This document shows positions 46,017-53,802 of a stretch of DNA of 64,000 nucleotides, in pieces. The translations under genes were made by a program, and so were the position numbers. The stretch covers positions 1 to 64,000 of the forward strand of contig CAZHMD010000002.1 in NCBI GenBank assembly GCA_964533735.1, given 5' to 3'. The stretch's first letter is position 1, and every line of letters starts with the position of its first letter. This DNA is from UBA6107 sp964533735. Its GTDB lineage: Bacteria > Chloroflexota > Anaerolineae > Anaerolineales > Anaerolineaceae. Below the pieces are notes generated by a model. The model was not told the origin of the DNA, did no database searches, and saw only the letters and a list, made by a program, of their open reading frames with translations.

Positions 46017-47012
46017 TTAGAATTCATATTTTCCAATCCGGTAATACTCCAGATGCTCATTGATCCATTGGATGGTCTGTCGAAGTCCCTGGTCCAGTTT
46101 CACTTCCGGTTTCCAACCCAATACTTCACGCGCGAGTGTGTTGTTGGAGATCAGACGTAATACCTCAGATTTCTCTGGGCGCAAACGCTGATCTTCTACT
46201 TCCACTTCCACTTTCCGGTTTACCAATTTAATGACAAGCTCAGCCAATTCCCCGATCTGGATCTCCTGCCCGGTACCCAGGTTAAAGGTCTTTCCCAGTC
46301 CCCCTTCGGCACAGGCTGCCTTCAGAAATCCTTCGACTGTATCGCTTACATATGTGAAATCCCGAGTGGCGGTAAGATTTCCGAGTTTAATGGTATCCCG
46401 CGCCAGCGCCTGGGTAATGATTGTTGGAATGACCGCCCTTGCCGATTGACGCGGTCCATAAGTATTGAAAGGTCGTACCGTAACCACTGGTAATCCGTAT
46501 GCGCAGAAGTAACTTTCTGCCAGTTTATCTGCACCGATCTTGCTGGCAGAATAAGGCGATTGCCCCTTCAGGGGGTGAGATTCATCGATCGGAACAATTT
46601 TCGCGGTACCGTACACCTCGCTGGTGGAAGTATGCACCAGCCTCTCCACACCAAAATCCCGGCACGCCTGGAGGACATTCAGGGTGCCATTGATGTTTGT
46701 GTTAGCCACTTCTACAGGATGATAGTAAGAATAAGGTATTGAGATCAATGCCCCCAGATGTAAAACCAATTGCTGACCATGCACTGCTTTGCGAACGGCG
46801 TCTTCATCCCGCAGGTCACCGCCGATGATCTCCACTTCCTTCAGTACCTTTGAATCCAGTTCTCGAAGTAATCCAGCATCACCCCTTGAGTTATACCTTA
46901 CAAAGGCTCGTACATTTGCCCCTCGCAGGATCAACGCCTCAACAAGGTGGCTGCCAATAAAACCACCCGCTCCTGTCACCAGTACATTTCTAGCTTGAAG
47001 CAGGTTACTCAT
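46017..47012 (-). CDS. LegB-like NAD-dependent sugar-nucleotide 4,6-dehydratase
   Basis: A 331-residue extended SDR. The start at 47012 (MSNLLQARNVLVTG) overlaps the preceding stop by 8 bp; the longer reading frame is not supported. Motifs: GAGGFIGSHLVEAL, LVHTSTSEVYGTA, SPYSASKIGADKLA, RPFNTYGPRQSARAVIPTII and ATRDFTYVSDTVEGF. The last three are strikingly like LegB, the UDP/GDP-GlcNAc 4,6-dehydratase of legionaminic acid synthesis. The product, a 4-keto-6-deoxy sugar, would feed the aminotransferase two genes downstream. Confidence 0.87.
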   Translation of the reverse strand: MSNLLQARNVLVTGAGGFIGSHLVEALILRGANVRAFVRYNSRGDAGLLRELDSKVLKEVEIIGGDLRDEDAVRKAVHGQQLVLHLGALISIPYSYYHPVEVANTNINGTLNVLQACRDFGVERLVHTSTSEVYGTAKIVPIDESHPLKGQSPYSASKIGADKLAESYFCAYGLPVVTVRPFNTYGPRQSARAVIPTIITQALARDTIKLGNLTATRDFTYVSDTVEGFLKAACAEGGLGKTFNLGTGQEIQIGELAELVIKLVNRKVEVEVEDQRLRPEKSEVLRLISNNTLAREVLGWKPEVKLDQGLRQTIQWINEHLEYYRIGKYEF

Positions 47013-48537
47013 GTTTCGGTTCTGCCTTCCTGACCTGTAGGCTAAAGTATTTACTGAGCACATCAAGCAACTCCGGGATGACCAGTACCCTGACTGGAAG
47101 CTCATGAATTTGTTTTAGCATTCTGTCGCGTTCCAGTGGACTAATTTTATTGATTGCAAACAAAACCAGGCCGATACTCTTCTTCTTCACAATTTCTTGT
47201 AGGTCGCGCATCGTCCCCAAAACAGGGATACCGTTGACACGTTGATTTACCTTGCGCAAGTCATCATCCACCAAACCCACTATCGAGAAAAGTGGCGATA
47301 ATTTACTTTTTTCAAGCAGCCATATCGCCAGTTGTCCACAATCCCCTGCACCAATCACAAGTACTCTTTCACCCAGTCTACTGGATTGGGCTCGCCACCG
47401 GATCCAACGGGAGCCGAGGCCGGTAATTAACCGCTCGCGATAACGAACCACAACAAACCCAAAAAACGAAAAAATACCGAATTGCACCAGCATTGGAGCT
47501 GGTAGGTGGATTTTCGAATAAACCTCGGCTATTCCGATAAAAAATAACATTGCCAAGATAGTAGAGAATGCCAGATCTACTACGTGGATTGGGCTGGCAT
47601 AACGCCATGTGATATTCTTTACACCAAATAGGGTGTTCGTAATCGCCAAACCCAAGGCAAGAGCTGCAGCAATCAGCGTCATGCGCTCAAACCCCACATC
47701 CAATGGTGCGGAAGCCCGCCACAGCAGGACTACCAAAGAAATTGATAAAAACGCAACTAATGTATCCACTAGGAACCAGGAAATGAATTTACGTAAAACC
47801 CATGAAAACGGTCCTCCAAATAATCGGCGTTCTGCAACTTTACTTGTGCGCCACATGGGAAGAAGCAAAGTAAGCGTCATGAAGATCACGTCCAGGTCAC
47901 CTAAAATTGTAAAATAACGGACATACAGCTGATCAAGGCGAAGTTTTTCAGGCACAATGGACCGCAGGTAATCATCCATCACACTTTGGCTGCTCAGTAG
48001 GTCTTCTTCATTTCGGTAAGCCACAGATGCAGGACTGGTGATACCTGGACGGACTGAAAGCACCTCGTTGCGTACTTCCTCAGGCCAGCTATCCGCGATT
48101 GCCGGGAATTCGGGACGTGGACCAACAAAACTCATGTCCCCATTGAGCACATTCCATAATTGCGGAAGTTCATTGATCTTCGTATCCCTCAACCACTCAC
48201 CAAATGGGGTGATCCGCTTGTCATTTTTTACAGTCAATGGAGAGCCATTGTAACTCTCCGGACACTCATACATGGTGCGAAATTTATGGATTTGGAAGGT
48301 CTTATTTTTCAAGCCTGCCCGCGGTCCATGAAAATAAACCGGCCCTGGAGAGTCACGCTTAATTCGGATCGCGATATAGGCAAAGACCGGCCATAGGAAA
48401 ACCAATCCTATTGCTGCTCCCAGGATGTCAAAAACTCTCTTGATGAAGAAGGAAAACCAAGGACGGGTCAGCGCCATCGATTCTGGTTTAGCGTGAGCAG
48501 ATATTTGGTCATCAATAATATCAATTGTGTTACCCAC
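47005..48537 (-). CDS. Polyprenyl-phosphate phosphoglycosyl transferase with reversed domain order
   Basis: A 510-residue membrane enzyme that starts glycan synthesis by moving phospho-sugar to undecaprenyl phosphate. The catalytic domain is N-terminal (residues about 28-230): FIKRVFDILGAAIGLVFLWP re-entrant helix, HKFRTM, NELPQLWNVLNGDMSFVGPRPE and RPGITSPASV. The usual DE catalytic pair is NE here (Asn122-Glu123). After it come four hydrophobic helices and a Rossmann-like domain (VLVIGAGDCGQLAIW, GLVDDD), the module that precedes the catalytic domain in WbaP-type enzymes or the SDR in CapD/FlaA1. GTG start at 48537 with AGGGGA upstream. First gene of the minus-strand operon. Confidence 0.88.
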   Translation of the reverse strand: MGNTIDIIDDQISAHAKPESMALTRPWFSFFIKRVFDILGAAIGLVFLWPVFAYIAIRIKRDSPGPVYFHGPRAGLKNKTFQIHKFRTMYECPESYNGSPLTVKNDKRITPFGEWLRDTKINELPQLWNVLNGDMSFVGPRPEFPAIADSWPEEVRNEVLSVRPGITSPASVAYRNEEDLLSSQSVMDDYLRSIVPEKLRLDQLYVRYFTILGDLDVIFMTLTLLLPMWRTSKVAERRLFGGPFSWVLRKFISWFLVDTLVAFLSISLVVLLWRASAPLDVGFERMTLIAAALALGLAITNTLFGVKNITWRYASPIHVVDLAFSTILAMLFFIGIAEVYSKIHLPAPMLVQFGIFSFFGFVVVRYRERLITGLGSRWIRWRAQSSRLGERVLVIGAGDCGQLAIWLLEKSKLSPLFSIVGLVDDDLRKVNQRVNGIPVLGTMRDLQEIVKKKSIGLVLFAINKISPLERDRMLKQIHELPVRVLVIPELLDVLSKYFSLQVRKAEPKHE

Positions 48538-48610
48538 AATAAAATCCCCTGTTAAGAACCATTGCTAACAGCTTTGGTCCTTTGTTTTTGCAAATTTCTG
48601 AATATTAGTA

Positions 48611-48616
48611 ATTATA
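48611..48616 (-). promoter_or_regulatory. Probable -10 element of the minus-strand polysaccharide operon
   Basis: A perfect TATAAT on the minus strand 75 bp before the phosphoglycosyl-transferase start; the -35 region (TTTTTA at 17 bp) is poor. The divergent gene at 48789 has overlapping TATACT/TATAAT at 48770-48780 on the plus strand, which would leave almost no leader. Confidence 0.4.
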
Positions 48617-48788
48617 CCTTAGAGACCATTGTTTAAAAAATTCCAGGGTGAACCTTTCAATTATGTCAGACAACTGCCTATTGCCTTCGGGAGTTTATTG
48701 TTAGTTATCCTAAATTGTGAATAATGCCCTTGCGTCGCTGACCGATAATGAACGATTACAATGCAAGACTATACTATAATTCAGGGAA

Positions 48789-49997
48789 ATGACTCCCAAA
48801 GAATTAATATATTTTTGTTTCAAGCTCGCCTGCGATGGCGAATCTGACACACTCAAGCAGATCGTCCCAACTATAAGACCTGAAGTATTAGGTAATGTCC
48901 AACATTTCTTGACCCGGCAAGGAATTGCCCCGATTATTTATGATCACATTTTGAATTCCCAATATGATATTTTTCTCCCTAAGGAATTTGTGGAGGAATT
49001 AAAACAAGCCTATCTCCACAATGCAGCTCGCAATCTGTATGCTAACAAGCAACTCGAAGAAATTTTAAGCAGACTCGAACAACACTCCATCCCGGTCATG
49101 TTGCTCAAAGGTGCACACTTTAGCTTTTCCATTTACAAAAACGCAGCCTGTAGGCCAATGTCCGATCTAGACCTGCTTTTCCAACAAGCCAACCTCTCAA
49201 AAGGAGTCGCTGAGCTGAAATCCCTCGGATATCGGATGAGTGGACCAATTTGGGAAGGTCCTCAGCACCACCTGCCACCGATGGGGAAAAAAGGTTACCC
49301 ATTTCCAGTCGAAGTCCATAATTCACTCGCCACCCACGTGAACTCCACCATCCTTACCCCAGAATTGATCTGGGAGACAGCTCAAATAGGATCATTATTT
49401 GATCATCCGGTTAGGCTGCTCACGCCCACAATCGCCTTATTCTATGTCTGCGTACATGCAGTTTACCAGCACTTGTTTGTTAATGCCGCACGCTCGCTTT
49501 TTGATATCGACACTCTCATCCGTTATTACGGGAAAAACATAGACTGGAATACCCTCTGGAATTATGCTGAACATGATGACTGTATTCCGGGAATTGCTTT
49601 TATTTTGAAACTCTCCACGCAGCTACTCTACACCCCTCTGCCTGAAAAGGTTCTTGAAACAATCTCCTCAGTTGAATTTCCTGAAGGGATTGAGGAAAAT
49701 ATTTTTGAAGTCATGTTATCCGGGGAGCAAATGCCGGATGTGCCACCCGATGGATTGATCAATTCATTTAAATGGTGGTTGAAAAAAATGGGTAAATTTT
49801 CAAATTCCGTCAATAATGCTCAAAACAAGAGAATTGGCGATTCACCATCAAGAATGCAAGCTGGGACATTTTTCCGCCGATCCGGCTTCCTCTTAAAGGA
49901 CTACTTCTCTGCAGTATTGAACCTACGGCATATAAAAACCAATCAGCAAAAAATGAATGCAAATCTCAAATTACGCAGATGGCTGAGAATCCGTTGA
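48789..49997 (+). CDS. Nucleotidyltransferase family protein associated with lasso-peptide clusters
   Basis: A 402-residue protein of the uncharacterised NTP_transf_5 type. The hallmark stretch is PVMLLKGAHFSF, then CRPMSDLDLLF (the D-x-D metal site of the polymerase-beta fold), then PVEVHNSLATH. Such proteins accompany HPr-kinase-like enzymes in lasso-peptide clusters; in pseudomycoidin the pair was reported to act on a phosphate at the peptide's C-terminus. Here it faces the lasso genes convergently (64 bp from the end of the B2 gene). An AGGGAA ribosome-binding site precedes the ATG. Confidence 0.8.
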   Translation: MTPKELIYFCFKLACDGESDTLKQIVPTIRPEVLGNVQHFLTRQGIAPIIYDHILNSQYDIFLPKEFVEELKQAYLHNAARNLYANKQLEEILSRLEQHSIPVMLLKGAHFSFSIYKNAACRPMSDLDLLFQQANLSKGVAELKSLGYRMSGPIWEGPQHHLPPMGKKGYPFPVEVHNSLATHVNSTILTPELIWETAQIGSLFDHPVRLLTPTIALFYVCVHAVYQHLFVNAARSLFDIDTLIRYYGKNIDWNTLWNYAEHDDCIPGIAFILKLSTQLLYTPLPEKVLETISSVEFPEGIEENIFEVMLSGEQMPDVPPDGLINSFKWWLKKMGKFSNSVNNAQNKRIGDSPSRMQAGTFFRRSGFLLKDYFSAVLNLRHIKTNQQKMNANLKLRRWLRIR

Positions 49998-50061
49998 ATT
50001 TCTATAGTGGAATTTGTTTAGGAACAATCAACTAATAATTGGTTTTGAAGACTACACGCAA

Positions 50062-50511
50062 TTATTGAACATCAGGCAGATCCTCAAAGGCAGAGAAATT
50101 CTTCTCCACCTGAGAACCTTCAGTAATTACATCTTCTCCATACTTTAACCAGGCATGCGCATTAATAGATCCCTCTACCTTTCGAACACCTATGCGCAGC
50201 TCAGTGAAGATCCCTCTTCGGCAAAGTAGCCAGAAGGCCAGTAATGCCTGTCGCAAACACGTGGCTCGAACAATGCCATATCTAGCCGCGATCGAAACCA
50301 GGTATACGCAATGCTTTGCTTCATCGAGGGCTTTTCCTGCCTGTCCAGGAAAAATGTGTCGCTTTCCGGGATGGGTTGCCAGGAAAGTGTAAACTTTCTG
50401 ATATCCAAACCAACTCAACGCAATCTGGACCTGTACCAGTAGAAATGCATATGCGATTAACTTAAAACGATCTCCAAGCGGGAGTGATTGATATTTCGCC
50501 CACTTACTCAT
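50062..50511 (-). CDS. Lasso-peptide leader peptidase (B2, transglutaminase-like)
   Basis: A 149-residue cysteine protease that removes the leader of the lasso precursor. The catalytic Cys85 is in RATCLRQALLAFWLL and His119 in NAHAWLKYG, the C/H pair and spacing expected of B2 proteins; the acidic third residue probably follows in EDVITEG. One hydrophobic helix near residues 18-36 may bind the membrane. Start overlaps the stop of the PqqD-like gene by 8 bp. Last gene of the lasso operon. Confidence 0.93.
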   Translation of the reverse strand: MSKWAKYQSLPLGDRFKLIAYAFLLVQVQIALSWFGYQKVYTFLATHPGKRHIFPGQAGKALDEAKHCVYLVSIAARYGIVRATCLRQALLAFWLLCRRGIFTELRIGVRKVEGSINAHAWLKYGEDVITEGSQVEKNFSAFEDLPDVQ

Positions 50512-50788
50512 CCAACGCTCGAATCAATCCTGATTTTTCCAAGTCATCAATAAATTGAACTAGATCATCCCACAATTTCTCACCAGTCACTTCGTATTCG
50601 TCCTTCAATATAGTGTACGCCACACCTAGGTTGGCAGAAGTGATCAGCACATCGAACATGCGCATGCTGTCTTCATCCAGGCAATAATATTGGTTATTAT
50701 ACAGGTTCAATAAAACCGCTTCACGTTCCAATTCCTGGAGCAGTGCATTTTCAGTTTTTACAATTTTTAAATTTGGAGTAATTTTCAT
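50504..50788 (-). CDS. Lasso-peptide leader-binding protein (B1, PqqD/RRE)
   Basis: A 94-residue RRE protein that holds the precursor leader and presents it to the protease and cyclase. It shows the PqqD fold: AVLLNLYNNQYYCLDEDSMRMFDVL (strand-turn-strand then helix; quoted here in parts as LLNLYNNQYYCLDE and MRMFDVL), followed by helices ending LEKSGLIRALDE. I choose ATG at 50788; a TTG at 50818, just after the kinase stop, would add ten residues. Separate B1 and B2 proteins are typical outside Proteobacteria. Confidence 0.88.
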   Translation of the reverse strand: MKITPNLKIVKTENALLQELEREAVLLNLYNNQYYCLDEDSMRMFDVLITSANLGVAYTILKDEYEVTGEKLWDDLVQFIDDLEKSGLIRALDE

Positions 50789-50818
50789 AAATACTTTTGT
50801 ATTTCCTGTGTTTTTCAA

Positions 50819-51703
50819 TTAAAGACTCTGTTCTAAAAGTTCCTTGACCGCCGGAAGTATATCTCGCTGATGAGCATAAGACAAGCGATATCCCGTTACT
50901 TGCCTGGCAGCCTGTGCACAAAATGCCAGGTGCGCCGTTAAAAGCTCGGGGGTAAACATACGCGATCCTGCAGTGTTTCCCAGAATTACTCTCGTCGTTT
51001 CATCTCTGGAAAGCGGCATTAACATTGGTGTTGCAGCTGAGTTACCAGGATCGAGCAAGTAGACATAATCGATCAGTACGGTTTCCGGTAGGTTTAACGA
51101 TGGTTGCATCAGTGCTGGTAGTTTGAGTTGTGGAAATTGCGTCCAACCTGTCAATCCACCCTCACTCAATGAAACTGGAAGAATGTCATCCGCAATACGC
51201 TTCCAACTTGGTTCGCCTTCTTCATCAAGATAAGCAGCCAAAGTCGATTTGCCATAACCTGACTCACCCAGGAAAACCATCCCTTTGTTATTGAAGGAAG
51301 CAGCACTGGCATGCAGGCACCATTTACCTCCAAGAGCTAAAGCCAGTACCAGCGCAGGACCTAGAACAACTTCCTGTTCAAGGTCGGTTAGTTCTGAGTC
51401 TCCCACAACAGGTAAAATAGACTTGCCAAAAGGTGCAATGTAGAAATCGCGGAAATTTGCGACTTTCAAAACCAATCCTGCTCCTGCAGACCAGACCTCA
51501 ACTGAACAATTTTCCCTGGCAACCCATCCCATGGACCTACTGATTCGCTTCTCTGTTTTGGATATTTTCACAGGTGCAGGAGATAAAGTTGCACTGGATA
51601 CTTTGTATAAATCTCGATTAGAGAGAACGCTGGAGAGTGTAATCTCCTGCCCGGAAAAACAATATTGAATCACAAAACCGCCAATAGCCTTATGGATATC
51701 CAA
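50819..51703 (-). CDS. HPr-kinase-like lasso-peptide tailoring kinase
   Basis: A 294-residue protein. The HPr kinase C-terminal fold is marked by LHASAASFNNKGMVFLGESG around the P-loop GESGYGKST (residues 146-154) and IADDILPV, whose acidic pair matches the catalytic region. The divergent N-terminal half resembles that of lasso kinases such as those of paeninodin clusters, which phosphorylate the C-terminal Ser of the peptide. TTG start at 51703, 27 bp after the precursor gene; no good ribosome-binding site is seen, so the start is uncertain. Confidence 0.85.
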   Translation of the reverse strand: MDIHKAIGGFVIQYCFSGQEITLSSVLSNRDLYKVSSATLSPAPVKISKTEKRISRSMGWVARENCSVEVWSAGAGLVLKVANFRDFYIAPFGKSILPVVGDSELTDLEQEVVLGPALVLALALGGKWCLHASAASFNNKGMVFLGESGYGKSTLAAYLDEEGEPSWKRIADDILPVSLSEGGLTGWTQFPQLKLPALMQPSLNLPETVLIDYVYLLDPGNSAATPMLMPLSRDETTRVILGNTAGSRMFTPELLTAHLAFCAQAARQVTGYRLSYAHQRDILPAVKELLEQSL

Positions 51704-51730
51704 GACAAGACCAGAAAACCAGCCGATGGG

Positions 51731-51937
51731 CTATCCTCCTGGTGGAGTTGTCAGGTTAGGATAAGGCGAATAAGTAGTACTTCCTGTAGATTCGTTAAAC
51801 ATGCCTAAAGTCGATCCCAATGTCAATGACCTTAAATCACCAAGCTTTTCTAGACTTGGAGGCTGATACGGTTTTTTTTTGTGGCTCCCGTCCTTAATTT
51901 GATCAAATACTTCATCTAGAGTTACTGGTCTATCCAT
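51731..51937 (-). CDS. Lasso-peptide precursor
   Basis: A 68-residue ribosomal peptide. The leader (residues 1-40) contains a perfect YxxPxLxxxGxxxxxT recognition motif from Tyr24 to Thr39, with Thr at the -2 position. Cleavage after Leu40 gives a 28-residue core that starts GSTLGMFNE: Gly41 can close a nine-residue macrolactam with Glu49. The 19-residue tail is rich in Ser, Thr, Tyr and Pro and ends PPGG. A ribosome-binding site (GAGAGGAAATT) precedes the ATG. The five neighbouring genes supply every expected processing enzyme. The core matches no lasso peptide I know. Confidence 0.93.
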   Translation of the reverse strand: MDRPVTLDEVFDQIKDGSHKKKPYQPPSLEKLGDLRSLTLGSTLGMFNESTGSTTYSPYPNLTTPPGG

Positions 51938-51953
51938 AATTTCCTCTCTACAA

Positions 51954-53783
51954 CTAATTAATCAATGATTTTTGCCAGAGGTCAAAAAAAGCACATAGTG
52001 CGGGAATGGTGGATCTTTGAGCCTTATATAGTGTTGAATTTTCAAATTGCCAATTATTATATAAAAAATCCCTGTTGACATATTTATCCCAAAAAACTTC
52101 ATCCGAAAACAGGCTTCTCTCAATTTCAACGCTTTTTTGCTCAACTCCATAATCATAAAACGTTAATAAATCTGTTTTTCCGACTCTGGATCTGATTACC
52201 TCGGGTAGGATTCCAGTCATTGCGGTACGCAATATGAACCTTGAAATACCATGGGAATAAAGTAAGTAGCCTGGCAAGCCAAGGACAAACTCAATCAACC
52301 GCTGGTCGCGAAACGGGTTACGTAGTTCAAGCGAATAACGGTTGGTATTATAAATCTCACGAGTGTGACTCGCTGCATTATTCAAGGTTAACATAGCGTC
52401 TTGTTGCTGTGAAACTTTCTTAATTGATTTCAAGTCAATAAAACTTGCTGCATAAGGCGTAAGCCAGGCGGGAGGTACAGGATTTTTTCTCAGTGTATTC
52501 ATACCAGGTATTCGAATTAACAATTGTTTAATCAAGCGCATGAACACTTTTGACCTAATAGCACTGGATAAACCAGACTCTGTCGACATGCTTGCAATCT
52601 CTTGGCTAAACTGATGATAGCGTCCATCCAACATTAGGTCAGTTAACCATTCCGATGAACCCGCATAAAGATTATCCCCATACATCCCGGTTAGTAACAC
52701 ACGGAAGCCCTCGTCTCTGGCTCGTGAATATGTGCTTTCAAGTATCAAACGGTAAGGATTGGCAGGCGGCCAACTTGGATCTATTGGCCAATCTGGCCAT
52801 GTTCTATATGGCCAGGCATCGTCACTAAGTACTTCAATCGTCCGTGTTCCATATTGGTCACGGATAGCATTGATATATTTACGTTCATCACAATCTGTAA
52901 ACTTATCGAACACGTAGGATATCGTGGTCAATTGTGCTGGTGCTAGCATCCGTGCTGCCAGGCAAGCAATTGAGGTGGAATCTAACCCTCCACTCATCAT
53001 AATTCCAGGAGGTGTAATCGCTCGTAGACGGCATCGCACACTCATTTCCAACAACTCTCGGAATTCCTCGATGTATTCAGCTTCGGGGTGCTTTTGGCTG
53101 CGTTTTTTAGGGTTTGGATGCCAGTATCTTTGTTTTTCTACCAAATCAGTATTCACTGCCATCCAGTGAGCTGGCAACAGTTCATAGATATCTTTAAAAA
53201 AGGTCTGACCATCCTCTGGCATTCGATGAGAGAAATGATAGGCAACAGCTCGATCATCTATCTCCAATTGTCCAATCAACCCTGCAGTCACCGCCCAGGG
53301 TTCAGAAGCTATAACAACATGTGTCCCTTGGAAAGAGTAGAATAATGTGCGGTCGCCAACAGGATCACGAGCACACACGATTCTTTCTTTCTGGGGATCA
53401 TTAATAACAAGGGCGTATTCACCTATCATGCCCTTGAAACAATCTGTTCCCCAACGGGCATAAGCAATCAGCACAAGCCCTGCATCCGAAAGCTGATGAG
53501 CTTCTTCGGAGTGAATGTTCAAACGATTAATTAGATCAGGACGGTTGTCTAACCGGCCATCCAAAACTATAGTGTACGGTAGACCTCGTAATTTCAGGGG
53601 TTGGCGCTCTCCATTTTCTTCGGGAGTAGTCCAGAAGTGCAGGTGGCCCATAGCAACGGCTCCGTCATGCCAGGTATCCTGACCATCAGGTCCCCGATGG
53701 TTGAGTCGCTTCATGATAGATCCCAAAACGCTGGGATTAACCAGCGTCTTGGTACGATCAAAGATCACTGCAAAACCGCTCAC
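51954..53783 (-). CDS. Lasso-peptide macrolactam synthetase (asparagine-synthetase-like cyclase)
   Basis: A 609-residue enzyme that adenylates the Glu side chain of the precursor and closes the ring. The N-terminal glutaminase-like domain begins MSGFAVIF: the catalytic Cys2 of true asparagine synthetases is Ser, so it cannot use glutamine, as is usual for lasso cyclases. The synthetase domain has the pyrophosphatase loop SGGLDS (264-269) and a later ELRNPFRDQRLIEFVLGLP, the conserved family segment. GTG start at 53783, 19 bp after the giant C25 protein gene, and 16 bp before the precursor. In most clusters the precursor gene comes first; here the cyclase precedes it. Confidence 0.94.
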   Translation of the reverse strand: MSGFAVIFDRTKTLVNPSVLGSIMKRLNHRGPDGQDTWHDGAVAMGHLHFWTTPEENGERQPLKLRGLPYTIVLDGRLDNRPDLINRLNIHSEEAHQLSDAGLVLIAYARWGTDCFKGMIGEYALVINDPQKERIVCARDPVGDRTLFYSFQGTHVVIASEPWAVTAGLIGQLEIDDRAVAYHFSHRMPEDGQTFFKDIYELLPAHWMAVNTDLVEKQRYWHPNPKKRSQKHPEAEYIEEFRELLEMSVRCRLRAITPPGIMMSGGLDSTSIACLAARMLAPAQLTTISYVFDKFTDCDERKYINAIRDQYGTRTIEVLSDDAWPYRTWPDWPIDPSWPPANPYRLILESTYSRARDEGFRVLLTGMYGDNLYAGSSEWLTDLMLDGRYHQFSQEIASMSTESGLSSAIRSKVFMRLIKQLLIRIPGMNTLRKNPVPPAWLTPYAASFIDLKSIKKVSQQQDAMLTLNNAASHTREIYNTNRYSLELRNPFRDQRLIEFVLGLPGYLLYSHGISRFILRTAMTGILPEVIRSRVGKTDLLTFYDYGVEQKSVEIERSLFSDEVFWDKYVNRDFLYNNWQFENSTLYKAQRSTIPALCAFFDLWQKSLIN

Positions 53784-53802
53784 GTTATATATCCATGTAA
53801 TA

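Noticed and set aside
51954..53783. Housekeeping asparagine synthetase
   Set aside because: The glutaminase nucleophile Cys2 is Ser and the gene abuts a lasso precursor with B1 and B2 genes, so the cyclase assignment is far better.
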